Assembly (NCBI GenBank): GCA_023146675.1
Contig: JAGLBQ010000028.1
Coordinates: 1-32,018 of the forward strand
DNA: 32,018 nt
Direction of reading: 5' to 3'
Source: Cocleimonas sp.
GTDB taxonomy: Bacteria; Pseudomonadota; Gammaproteobacteria; Thiotrichales; Thiotrichaceae
This document shows positions 20,046 through 29,712 of the stretch, piece by piece. The stretch's first letter is position 1. Each line of letters opens with the position of its first letter. The notes under the pieces were generated by a model. It was not told the DNA's origin. It searched no databases and saw only the letters and a list, made by a program, of their open reading frames with translations. Both the position numbers and the translations under genes were made by a program.

Positions 20046-20157
20046 GGAAAACGTTAGCTTATGTTTTTACACATTAAAATTAACGACTTGCATAATGTAT
20101 TTTTATATGCTGATAAAAATTAATATTTAATGGGGTAAATGTAATCTATTAGTTTTT

Positions 20158-20184
20158 ATGAAATAACTTTCCAAGTTATTTCAT
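20158..20184. terminator. Hairpin between convergent genes
   Basis: ATGAAATAACTT-TCC-AAGTTATTTCAT, 12-bp perfect stem. Confidence 0.65.
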
Positions 20185-20191
20185 GTGTTTA

Positions 20192-20524
20192 TTAGTCAGA
20201 GTTACGGACTTCTTTTTTTATTATTTTATTGTCTTGAAAAGTAATAAAGCATGCCACACGAAAGAAAGGACTGTTTTGAGTTTCAACTGATAAAGTGCCA
20301 TTATTTTCCTTCATATTAGAAAAAACTCTATATTTTAATTCCTTTGCTTTTGACATCACATTTTTATAATGGCTCTCCTCAGTAAAACTGTTGCAAAAAT
20401 CATTCGCTGGCTTGGAGTAAAACCATAAGGGAAGCCATACTAAGAATAAGAGAAATGATATTACTATAAATATTTTAAAAATAGATTTAAATATTCTTCT
20501 GAATATTGAAATGTCTTTTTCCAT
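20192..20524 (-). CDS. Hypothetical small single-TM protein
   Basis: 110 aa; TM FIVISFLLFLVWLPLWFY then soluble C-term domain. Confidence 0.6.
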   Translation of the reverse strand: MEKDISIFRRIFKSIFKIFIVISFLLFLVWLPLWFYSKPANDFCNSFTEESHYKNVMSKAKELKYRVFSNMKENNGTLSVETQNSPFFRVACFITFQDNKIIKKEVRNSD

Positions 20525-20633
20525 AACTTTATCACTTTATATTATTATCTTAAAGTTCGTCTCCAGCACTTTTTTGTTCTATAACTAACATATTTGAAGT
20601 ATTTACTGTAGTATCCAAACTAAATATATTTAA

Positions 20634-22742
20634 TTATTTCAAGTATCTGTTAAGAAAAATAGTGGTAACACGAGATGTTGATAATGACTGAGATTGTGAG
20701 CAATTATTTACATGTTGCGATATTATTTTTCTAGCAATACGTTCTGTTCTATTAGCACCCTCAGTTGATACAGGAAATTTTTTTTCTTTAGCGCAAAGCA
20801 GTTTCAATTTTGACAAATACATTGCAGCGATTGAGTTTAAACGTTTTCTAATGATTAATTCCTTTCCTTTTAATAGTTTTCTTTTATGTATTAGTGCATT
20901 ATTGCTTGATGCATCACTTTGTTGTTTTATAGCCTCTAATCCATCAAGCTTTTGTTTTAATTGAGTTGTGTGTTGATTGAAGGTTTTGCTGTAATTAACC
21001 AGTTGATGGATTGCTGTTTTTTGTTTTTGTTTTTGTTTGTCAATTTTAGTTTTGGCTTGATTCTGCTTTTGTCTTTCAAGCTCTGCTAGCATATTACGCT
21101 TTTTCTCAGCAGCATTACTTTTAGTAATATCCTGTTCTTCATTTTGTGGTCTATTGTGCTTCTTAAGCTTAGCAGGTGGTGTAATAGCGATAGGAGGGTT
21201 GTCTGCTTTTTCTTTTTCTCGTTGTTCCCTTATTTTATTATTTTCAAACTCCAATCGTCGTTGTTTAACGAGAGCTGCAAGACGTCTTTTTTCAGCCAAT
21301 TTTTTTGCTTCAATTTTTTCTAATTGTTTACGTTTTTTGTGTTCTTGTTCCAATGCTATTTTTCTAATTCTAAGCTGCTCCTCTTTATGTTTTTTTTGTT
21401 CCGCTATTTTTTGTTCTTGCTGCTTCCTTTTTTCATGATCTTGCTTAATTAACAATAATCGAGCCTTTTTCTGTTTTTTCTTAGCAAGCTTAAGCTTTTG
21501 TTGCTGCTTTAATAATGCTAGTTTTTTTTGTGCCTTTAATTCCTTTTTCTCCTCAATTAATCGCTGTTTCTCAGCTTCAGCCGCCTCTGCTTTTCTATTA
21601 GCCTGCTCTTGTTGTTTTAAAGTTTCAGCTTGTGCTTGCAGGTGCTTTATCTTTATCGCTTCTTGCTTAGCTTTTTCTTCGGCAAGTAAGGTTTTGTTTA
21701 GGCTTATAGCCATTTTTTCTTGAATATTATTTGCAATAAATTGTGTGTTAGTCTGAATTTTTGGAGGTTCTTGACTTTTACTTTCAACCAAAGCAGCTGA
21801 ACCAGTTTTTTCCTCCTGACCTTGCCAAAAATAATAGCTACCAGCCGTAGCGGTAGTGATTGCAAATAAGGACAAAATAAATGTTGCCATCCTTCTTTTT
21901 GGTTTTTCTCTTTTTATTTTAAGAGGCTCAGTTGAGCCTGCTACCTGAGACTTTATTTTTGTTGGATTGACTTGTGCTTGTTTTTTCTTGAAAAGTAACA
22001 AACAATTATTGTCAGTTTGCTCTGTATCACCCTTAGATTCAAATTGGCGATAACACTTAATAATATTAGAATGTAAGCGAGCATTCGTTTTGGGGGTAGT
22101 ATAGCGATGGGATAATAAAGCCATCATTTCAAGGCGGTATTCTTCAATATCAAGAAGTTGAAAGGAAGGCTTAGCGTCATGCTCAAGATCAACGAGTAAG
22201 TTTGATAGTGAAATATTCGTTGGTTTTTTAATCTCACAATGATAGCGACGATTTACCAAGGCAATATGGGTATTACCAAGAAGAAGAAATATAAGTTGTT
22301 TTTTATATTGATAAAGTAACACAATCGATGGATCATATAGTGCTAAAATCTGCTGCTGCTCATGCGTTGTTTTATTGTCATTACTGAACTGATCAATAGC
22401 TACTAAGGAACCACTTTTAGTCTTTTTATTTTTAATTGAATCCAGCAAAACAGCTGCTTTCCACTGCTTACTAAATAATGTTAAAAACACCTCAGAAAAG
22501 TTAAGCTCTTTTTCTAATATATCAGAAAAGGCACGTTGAGCTACTTTGATAGCGAGTTCCGCACCCCGAGTGCTTCTAGAAGTAACCAATCTATCCTCAT
22601 TATTTTCAGGCAGATGCTCACTCGCGATGACAAACAAACCTTGAGACTTATCAATACAAAATGGCTGTGTAAAATGATGAAAATTAGGATTGGAAAGAGT
22701 ATTGCTATCAAAAAGCGTCCAATGCGATAATTGAGATGGCAT
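20634..22742 (-). CDS. Membrane protein with putative degenerate PP2C-like N-terminus, TM and long K/E/Q-rich coiled coil
   Basis: N-term SHWTLFDSNTLSN...GLFVIASEHLPENNEDRLVTSRSTRGAELAIKVAQRAF, SGSLVAI, LLLGNTHIAL, DNNCLLLFK laid out like PP2C motifs; TM MATFILSLFAITTATAGSYYF; then ~350 aa charged helix. CDS itself is secure, PP2C relation tentative. Confidence 0.7.
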   Translation of the reverse strand: MPSQLSHWTLFDSNTLSNPNFHHFTQPFCIDKSQGLFVIASEHLPENNEDRLVTSRSTRGAELAIKVAQRAFSDILEKELNFSEVFLTLFSKQWKAAVLLDSIKNKKTKSGSLVAIDQFSNDNKTTHEQQQILALYDPSIVLLYQYKKQLIFLLLGNTHIALVNRRYHCEIKKPTNISLSNLLVDLEHDAKPSFQLLDIEEYRLEMMALLSHRYTTPKTNARLHSNIIKCYRQFESKGDTEQTDNNCLLLFKKKQAQVNPTKIKSQVAGSTEPLKIKREKPKRRMATFILSLFAITTATAGSYYFWQGQEEKTGSAALVESKSQEPPKIQTNTQFIANNIQEKMAISLNKTLLAEEKAKQEAIKIKHLQAQAETLKQQEQANRKAEAAEAEKQRLIEEKKELKAQKKLALLKQQQKLKLAKKKQKKARLLLIKQDHEKRKQQEQKIAEQKKHKEEQLRIRKIALEQEHKKRKQLEKIEAKKLAEKRRLAALVKQRRLEFENNKIREQREKEKADNPPIAITPPAKLKKHNRPQNEEQDITKSNAAEKKRNMLAELERQKQNQAKTKIDKQKQKQKTAIHQLVNYSKTFNQHTTQLKQKLDGLEAIKQQSDASSNNALIHKRKLLKGKELIIRKRLNSIAAMYLSKLKLLCAKEKKFPVSTEGANRTERIARKIISQHVNNCSQSQSLSTSRVTTIFLNRYLK

Positions 22743-22937
22743 GAAAATATGAGTCCTTTTTAAGATCTTTGCTATTTATAAAATGCGATGGCATCATTTT
22801 TTCGTCCTTGAAAAACAGATGTTAAATGGTAGTTTTTGAAAACAATAGCTAATTATTATGAAAATTTCCATGCTATTAAGTAGTCATTATAACTGATGAT
22901 TAGATATACTCTGTATTGAGAGCTAAAATAATCAGTG

Positions 22938-25802
22938 TTAAGAGGCTTTTTTAAGTCGGGTGCATTTTAGACCAAATTGACGTTTCAACAAACCCAGATA
23001 AATTAAAAAGAAAGTAAATAAGCTATCAAAAGAGCCACCTGATTTATCATCTGCTACGATAGTTTTTTCTTCAGAAATTTTAATTTTTTCATCATCATTA
23101 ATAATAGTTGCTGTAGCGCTATTATTTATCAGTATCACATTGCTGCTAGGATTAGATAATAATAGCCAGAAGGTTTCATTATCTTCTATTAATTTATCGG
23201 CTACTATATCAATACTGATGGTTGCTGATATTTTTCCTGCAGAGATGGATAATGTCCCGCTATCTTTAAAAAAGTCACTGCCTGCGTGTGCTGTGTCATT
23301 AATAGTAACGTATTTTATACTGGTATTAGTCTTTGCTATTTGGTTTAATTTAATAGTAAAAATGGCTTTGCTTATCCCTAAATCACCTTCAATAATTGAA
23401 ATATTAGGTATTGTTACAGTGATGGGGGCAGTAATCGTGTCATTATCGATCACCATACCTTTTGTAATCAGATCACCTGTAGATTTAAATTGAATATTTT
23501 GTGGCGAACTTAGGGTTAAGTGATAAGTTTTATCATCCTCAGCAATGGTATTGCCAATGATCAATTGTGATATGGTTGCGTTGATTTGTCCCGTTAAAAT
23601 ATTGATTAATCCGCTTTGTATTTTGGCATTATTTTTACTGTCATGAATAGTATATTTAATCGATGAGTCTTCCGTTGCTGCTTTATTAAGACTGATAATA
23701 TAGCGCAGTGTTTTAGTGTCTGAATCGCCTTCTGTAATGGTAGGAGCATTGACGCTAGCGATTGGTTTATTCTCTGTTTGTAAGAATTCATTTATTTCTA
23801 CTTCACCCTCAGACAGTGCAAAGAAAATATTATTGCTACAGGCAACCATCATACGCGCATCGATCATTGCCCTTGTTGTGTCAGGGATGGTTAAAAACTG
23901 TGATCCATCATTTGGGGTGAGCATTAATAAATCCTGCGATGCACCCTCTTTTGTTAGTAGTTTTATATCAACATGATTACAGTTTACAGGTGCCCAGCTT
24001 GAGCCTGCTTCATTCCATCTGACTTCAATCTTTTCATTGCGATGATACAAAGAAAAATTTGTTTGTGAGATCACTTTAAATGGATTACCACTTGTCATTA
24101 TTTTTGTGTCTGCACGTGCTATGCCGCCATTATTATCTCGAACGGTAACAGCAAATTTCAAATCACGCTTGGTTAGGGGGAGTTGTTCGCCTTTTATTGG
24201 AGACTCACCAAATAATGTTGCTAGTTGTGGGAAGAATCGCTGATCAGAGTTAGAGGGTAAATAGCTACGAAATAGGGGGTTGTCACCCGCATCAATACCG
24301 ACCTTAACGGCTGTTCCATTGCTATCTATTTGATCCCATGTATAACTTAATGTATCGCCATCAATATCGGTCGCATGACTGCTTAATTGAAAAGGTGTAT
24401 TAACAGGAATAAAAAAGGGGGTGCCGACGGTTAGGGTTGGATTGTTATTATTACTCGCGTCTTTAACGCCGCAATTTGCTTTGCCGCTGTAGCGTGTATA
24501 GTGATTGATTTGATCGATACTCACCGCATTAAAAACAGCGTCTGAGTTGCGTTGTAAATTATCTGCGCCACAAATTCCCGCATAAGACATCACGGTGCTG
24601 CCACTACCAGGTTCTACGGCTGCGTCATGTTCACGGTTTCCGCCGCTACAGTTTTGCTCAATACTATTAAAGGTATGTGTTGCACCTAATTGATGTCCTA
24701 TTTCATGTGATACATAATCTATATTAAAACTATCGCCATAAGGACTAGGTGATCCTGTAATCCCTCCCGCTTTATGTGATTCTTGATTTGATCGACAAAC
24801 ACCGCTAAGTATTGCGAGACCACCAGTGCTTGCACCTCCAAAAAGATGACCAAGATCATAATTAGCATTACCAATGACCCTTTCCATATTCGTAATATTT
24901 TCATCCATCATATCGTGAGGATTGTCATTGGAAAAAGGATCAGAGGTGGGGTTTAGGTAGATTATTTTATCATTATTGGCAACTAATATAAATTTTATCC
25001 CAAGGTCGCGCTCATAAATCTGATTGACTCGGTCAATTGTTGTCAACATAGCACTTAATGTAGATGCTTTAGTGCCGCCATTTAATGCACTGTATTCTGC
25101 ACTAGCTGCTAGAGCTAAGCGATAAGTAATCAGTTTATTGGATGTTCTAGCTTGTACTTTTAATGACGTTGACCAGCTGTTTTTGGATAAAGGTGGTTGA
25201 ATGACAATCTCATCATAATCTGTTGTACGTTGGAATAGTTGCTTATTTTTTTGTTTACTAAAGCTATTATATAACGTGTTTGACCTTCCTGAATTTAATG
25301 ATTTATTTGCGAAGGTTTTATCAGGATCAATAAAAATTGTGTCAGCATTTTCCAATATCAACATGGCATGGAAACCTGCTTCAGTAAAATTAATGCGACC
25401 ATGAATATTTTTACCGTTAGCCGCTTTGACTTTCCATGTTTTAAATTCAGGAAACTTGTCTGCTAATGCTTTTTCCATTATGTAGTGTTCCGTTGCAATA
25501 ACAGCTAGCATCGAGCCATCAGGAAGTGGTAAATTTATTATTTTATTCTGGGTGGTATTTCTTGCCACCTGCTGTTCAGACGCAACTTTATATTGTGTAT
25601 TTTCACTAGAAAAAAGCTGTTGGCGCAAAGCTGTCTCATCTAAACTCAATAAGCGAGCAGAGTAGGGTGCTGATACTCCTGACACGGAAGATCTTAATTG
25701 TTTGATGGATGAGTCATTATGATTAGAAATATCTTTCCAGATGGGGTTGGCAAAAATATTAGTCGATACAAATAGGCTTAATGCAATAAGGGTTCTGCGC
25801 AT
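22938..25802 (-). CDS. Secreted reprolysin-like (M12B) zinc metalloprotease with Calx-beta repeats and GlyGly-CTERM-like tail
   Basis: Signal peptide; HEIGHQLGATH zinc motif and downstream STVMSYAGICG Met-turn; two Calx-beta-like repeats (ITEGDSDTKTLRYIISLN..., IIEGDLGISKAIFTIKLN...TATIINDDE); C-term SGGSFDSLFTFFLIYLGLLKRQFGLKCTRLKK. Confidence 0.9.
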   Translation of the reverse strand: MRRTLIALSLFVSTNIFANPIWKDISNHNDSSIKQLRSSVSGVSAPYSARLLSLDETALRQQLFSSENTQYKVASEQQVARNTTQNKIINLPLPDGSMLAVIATEHYIMEKALADKFPEFKTWKVKAANGKNIHGRINFTEAGFHAMLILENADTIFIDPDKTFANKSLNSGRSNTLYNSFSKQKNKQLFQRTTDYDEIVIQPPLSKNSWSTSLKVQARTSNKLITYRLALAASAEYSALNGGTKASTLSAMLTTIDRVNQIYERDLGIKFILVANNDKIIYLNPTSDPFSNDNPHDMMDENITNMERVIGNANYDLGHLFGGASTGGLAILSGVCRSNQESHKAGGITGSPSPYGDSFNIDYVSHEIGHQLGATHTFNSIEQNCSGGNREHDAAVEPGSGSTVMSYAGICGADNLQRNSDAVFNAVSIDQINHYTRYSGKANCGVKDASNNNNPTLTVGTPFFIPVNTPFQLSSHATDIDGDTLSYTWDQIDSNGTAVKVGIDAGDNPLFRSYLPSNSDQRFFPQLATLFGESPIKGEQLPLTKRDLKFAVTVRDNNGGIARADTKIMTSGNPFKVISQTNFSLYHRNEKIEVRWNEAGSSWAPVNCNHVDIKLLTKEGASQDLLMLTPNDGSQFLTIPDTTRAMIDARMMVACSNNIFFALSEGEVEINEFLQTENKPIASVNAPTITEGDSDTKTLRYIISLNKAATEDSSIKYTIHDSKNNAKIQSGLINILTGQINATISQLIIGNTIAEDDKTYHLTLSSPQNIQFKSTGDLITKGMVIDNDTITAPITVTIPNISIIEGDLGISKAIFTIKLNQIAKTNTSIKYVTINDTAHAGSDFFKDSGTLSISAGKISATISIDIVADKLIEDNETFWLLLSNPSSNVILINNSATATIINDDEKIKISEEKTIVADDKSGGSFDSLFTFFLIYLGLLKRQFGLKCTRLKKAS

Positions 25803-26102
25803 GACGGGGGGTCCAGTTATTGTTATTATTTTGTAGCTTAGGAGAATGACAATCGGGGATTTGCTACATTAATTTAAGATGATTATTGCAAAGTAAGGCT
25901 GAATAACTGTTAAACAGAACGACCAATAGCTCATTAAAAGCAAACAAAAAGATAAAAGGTAATAAAGTCAGCCGCTTTATTGGAGAGGGTTACTTTAGGT
26001 TGTGTTAAATGCTAAGATATAGAGCAATCTTATAATAAAAATTATAGAGTGGATAAGCGATAATGCATCCACCCGTATTACTCATATCTAATGTACCTCA
26101 CA

Positions 26103-28853
26103 ATGCAAAGCACCGTTCTCGCCATTCTTTTCTTTTTTGTATCAGCCATTACAATGTCTTCCTTCTATGTCTTTGATTGGTTGATTGTTGTTATGGCAAC
26201 TATTTTAGGTTTTGTTCTAGGTCGGATAAATCAATTACATAAAGAAGTGAGTGGCTTACGTGCTGCAATGGCTAAAGACTGGGAGCAGCGTGATAAACGA
26301 GCGGTAGCATCTACTTCATCTACAGAGGAAAAAACAGTAACAAGCAATACTCTGCGAGCAGCAGAGAAAACATCAAAATATTATCAAACAGTGGATAATA
26401 CTGACACTAGTGTAGAGTCTGTTGGTACCACACAAAGCAGAATAAAACCAAGCTACCAACAAGCAATAAACCCGCCCTCACCGACTATTATCGATAAAGC
26501 CATTTCACTGGTGAAAGGCTATTTCACCAGTGGAAATCTCTTTGTACGCATTGGTATATTGATCTTGTTTTTTGGTGTGTCATTTCTATTAAAATATGCC
26601 GCAGATAACGGTGTGTTTCCAGTTGAATATCGTTTAATGGCAGTGGCTATTGCTGCAATAGGACTACTTACCTTCGGCTGGTCATTGCGACATAAAAAGC
26701 AAACCTATGGGCTATTACTGCAAGGTACTGGGGTCGGCTTTCTCTATCTTGATATTTTTGCCGCACTCAATCTCTATCATTTAATCCCACTTCCAGCCTT
26801 TGCACTAATGTTTGTTATCAGTATGTTCGCTGCTGCATTAGCGGTATTACAAAACTCACGTTCATTGGCAATCTTTGGTTTTACAGGTGGTTTTTTAGCC
26901 CCAATTCTCACCTCCACTGGCTCTAATAACTATATTGGACTCTTTAGTTATTACATTATTCTCAATATTGCGATTGTCACTATTGCGTGGTTTAAAGCAT
27001 GGCGAGAATTAAATCTGCTGGGCTTTTTATTCACCTTTGTTGTGGGTGCCGCATGGGGGTATTCAGCCTATCAAACTGAAAATTTTGCGACGGTAGAGCC
27101 ATTTCTGATTATTTTCTTCCTACTCTACGTGTTGATAGCAGTTTTATTTGCCCTACGCCAACCAGAAAAGCTGCGTGGCTATGTTGATGGTAGTCTGCTC
27201 TTTGGTGTACCACTTGCCGCATCAGGTTTGCAATATGCGCTGGTGAAAGATTTTGAATACGGTATTTCCATCTCTTCCTTCGCAATTGGCGCATTCTATT
27301 TATTATTAGCGTGGTTCTTATGGAAAAAAGCAGGTAATGCACTGCGTTTATTATCCGAAGCTTTTCTCGCTTTAGGGGTGATTTTCACCTCATTAGCAGT
27401 ACCCTTTGCATTAGCACTAACACAGTCCTCCGCCGCATGGGCATTAGAAGGGTTGGGTTTAATCTGGCTAGGCTCACGGCAAAGCCGCCTTTCTGTCCGA
27501 GCCTTTGGATTATTATTGCAAGCAAGCGCGGGCGTATTGGTTGTTTATGGGTTTATGCAGTATCTATCGACCTCTTACACAGAAACTCCCTTTGTTAATG
27601 CTACTTATATCAGCGCATTAATGATGGCAATAGCGGGTATTTTATCCGCTAGATTATTAGCAACTGATTTTGAAGGTAGCAAAAAATGGGAAAAAGTCAT
27701 TAGCAATGTGTTGCTGGTATGGGGTTTGGCATGGTTATTTGCAGGAACGCTGTATCAAATAGGTAAACATCTTGATGATGATGGGTTAATTGCAGGTTTT
27801 ATGTTGTTGGAAGTCGCTGTCAGCCTAATTTTTATGATCACAGCACTACGCACTAAACCGCAGTGGAAACAGGCATGGATTGTTGCTATTGCTTTATTGC
27901 CTGCAATGCTGATGAGCGCATTGATGCAGTCTGATCTGTTGTCAGGCTTCAATATTCAATATGACCATCCATTTAGTGACGGTGGTTGGTTAGCATGGCC
28001 ATTAGCATTTATCGCCTTATATACTATTATTTTTCAGCTTGATAAACATCAGTTTGCTACATCATTACGCCCCCTTATTCATACCCTAAGCGCATTACTG
28101 TTGGTTATTATCATTACATGGCAAGGCGCGTACCAATTATTTTATATCGCGCAAGAAACAGGTTGGGCAACGCTATGGTTTGCTATTCCTGCAACATTGG
28201 CATTATGGTTTATTGTGAAATCAAATCATTGGCCGGTTGAACATAACCGCAATAGTTATCTACAACAAACAGGGTCAGCATTAGCGATTTATCTTATTCT
28301 ATGGGGGTTATTCGCAGTAACTGCTCGCGGAAGCTCAGATCCTTTACCGTGGATGCCTTTATTAAATCCACTCGATATAACTTTAGCCATTGTATTGATA
28401 ACCCTTTATCAATGGTGGCAATCGCTCAGCCATAAAGAGTTAATGATAAATATTAGCCAATTTGAACCCAATAAAAGCATGTTTGCAATTGGCATCGCAG
28501 GGCTGACCTTCCTATGGCTAAATTTCACCTTATTTCGCATTGCATCACACGGGTTTGATGTGCCCTATAATGTAGAAGGTTTATACTACTCTAATTTAGT
28601 GCAAACGGCAGTATCCGTACTATGGGCGCTTTCGGGTGTGATACTAACGATCTATGCCAGCCGTCAAAAGATGCGTACCGTATGGATAGCAGGTGGGATT
28701 TTGCTCGGTGTGGTGGTGGTTAAATTATTTACAGTGGATTTATCATCATTGAGTAGTTTGGCTAGGATTGTGTCATTCCTCGTTGTTGGAGTCTTGCTGA
28801 CGAGTATTGGCTATTTTGCGCCATTGCCTAATACTGAAGACGAGTCATCATAG
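26103..28853 (+). CDS. DUF2339 family polytopic membrane protein
   Basis: ~920 aa, N-term TM and coiled coil, then GNLFVRIGILILFFGVSFLLKYAADNGVFPVEYRLMAVA and many TM segments, typical DUF2339 layout. Confidence 0.88.
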   Translation: MQSTVLAILFFFVSAITMSSFYVFDWLIVVMATILGFVLGRINQLHKEVSGLRAAMAKDWEQRDKRAVASTSSTEEKTVTSNTLRAAEKTSKYYQTVDNTDTSVESVGTTQSRIKPSYQQAINPPSPTIIDKAISLVKGYFTSGNLFVRIGILILFFGVSFLLKYAADNGVFPVEYRLMAVAIAAIGLLTFGWSLRHKKQTYGLLLQGTGVGFLYLDIFAALNLYHLIPLPAFALMFVISMFAAALAVLQNSRSLAIFGFTGGFLAPILTSTGSNNYIGLFSYYIILNIAIVTIAWFKAWRELNLLGFLFTFVVGAAWGYSAYQTENFATVEPFLIIFFLLYVLIAVLFALRQPEKLRGYVDGSLLFGVPLAASGLQYALVKDFEYGISISSFAIGAFYLLLAWFLWKKAGNALRLLSEAFLALGVIFTSLAVPFALALTQSSAAWALEGLGLIWLGSRQSRLSVRAFGLLLQASAGVLVVYGFMQYLSTSYTETPFVNATYISALMMAIAGILSARLLATDFEGSKKWEKVISNVLLVWGLAWLFAGTLYQIGKHLDDDGLIAGFMLLEVAVSLIFMITALRTKPQWKQAWIVAIALLPAMLMSALMQSDLLSGFNIQYDHPFSDGGWLAWPLAFIALYTIIFQLDKHQFATSLRPLIHTLSALLLVIIITWQGAYQLFYIAQETGWATLWFAIPATLALWFIVKSNHWPVEHNRNSYLQQTGSALAIYLILWGLFAVTARGSSDPLPWMPLLNPLDITLAIVLITLYQWWQSLSHKELMINISQFEPNKSMFAIGIAGLTFLWLNFTLFRIASHGFDVPYNVEGLYYSNLVQTAVSVLWALSGVILTIYASRQKMRTVWIAGGILLGVVVVKLFTVDLSSLSSLARIVSFLVVGVLLTSIGYFAPLPNTEDESS

Positions 28854-28872
28854 GCTCTAAATAGCTCCAAAT

Positions 28873-28901
28873 TTTAGTTTGTATGATGCATACAAACTAA
28901 A
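28873..28901. terminator. Perfect 12-bp stem hairpin between DUF2339 gene and queC
   Basis: TTTAGTTTGTAT-GATGC-ATACAAACTAAA followed by TCTTCTTG; could be a terminator or an operator. Confidence 0.5.
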
Positions 28902-29016
28902 TCTTCTTGATCATCCTTTCTCTTTTCGTTATAAAGCTCCTTCTTGGCTATCAATAGCCCCTGTCGATGCACCAGGTAAAAAACACAGAGGGATATTTCT
29001 CTCAATAGAAGGAATT

Positions 29017-29709
29017 ATGAAAGCACTTGTCGTTTGTTCAGGTGGCTTAGATTCCGTTACTTTAGCGTATAAAGTAGCGAATGAAGGCACGCTTGCTTCC
29101 TTGTTGTCCTTTAATTATGGACAACGTCATTTAAAAGAGCTCGACTTTGCACGTCAATGTGCAGATCATCTAGGCGTAAAACATACCGTCATTGATTTAC
29201 GCCAAGTGGGTCAATACCTGACCTCAGCCCTTACCCCAACCTCATTACAAAGTGAAGCGATTCCTGATGGGCATTATGCCGAATCCAGTATGGATGTAAC
29301 CGTCGTACCGAATCGTAATGCCATTATGATGACTATTGCGTATGGATTAGCCGCATCTCAACAGGCGGATACTGTTGCAATGGCGGTGCATGGCGGGGAT
29401 CATTTTATTTATGCTGATTGTCGACCTGCTTTTATTACTGCCTTTGCCGCCATGCAAACACTGGCATTAGAAGGGATTGCAGATGTATCACTCTATACCC
29501 CCTTTTTAAAAGATGATAAATCGGCGATTGTGAGAGAAGGGTCGCAATACAGTGTGCCATTTGAGCAAACATGGTCGTGTTATAAGGGGCTTGCACAACA
29601 TTGTGGACGGTGTGGAACGTGTGTAGAACGGCGTGAAGCCTTTCATCTTGCAAAGGTAACTGATCCTACCTGTTATGACGATGCTAACTATTGGCAGTCG
29701 GTGGTTTAA
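29017..29709 (+). CDS. queC: 7-cyano-7-deazaguanine synthase
   Basis: MKALVVCSGGLDSVTLAYKVA, SFNYGQRHLKELDFA, VPNRNAIMMTIAYGLA, CYKGLAQHCGRCGTCVERREAF; start at 29017 rather than 28879. Confidence 0.95.
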   Translation: MKALVVCSGGLDSVTLAYKVANEGTLASLLSFNYGQRHLKELDFARQCADHLGVKHTVIDLRQVGQYLTSALTPTSLQSEAIPDGHYAESSMDVTVVPNRNAIMMTIAYGLAASQQADTVAMAVHGGDHFIYADCRPAFITAFAAMQTLALEGIADVSLYTPFLKDDKSAIVREGSQYSVPFEQTWSCYKGLAQHCGRCGTCVERREAFHLAKVTDPTCYDDANYWQSVV

Positions 29710-29712
29710 TCT

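Noticed and set aside
21154-21438. 94-aa Cys/Ser/Phe-rich + strand ORF
   Set aside because: Antisense of the Lys/Glu/Gln-rich coiled coil; composition is explained by complementarity
12471-22742. Anti-phage defence island
   Set aside because: No nuclease, helicase, toxin, TIR, STAND or integrase features; sigma/kinase/OmpA content fits envelope signalling better
23140-23976. ORFs 23140..23493 (+), 23606..23791 (-) and 23716..23976 (+)
   Set aside because: Out-of-frame or antisense within the metalloprotease gene
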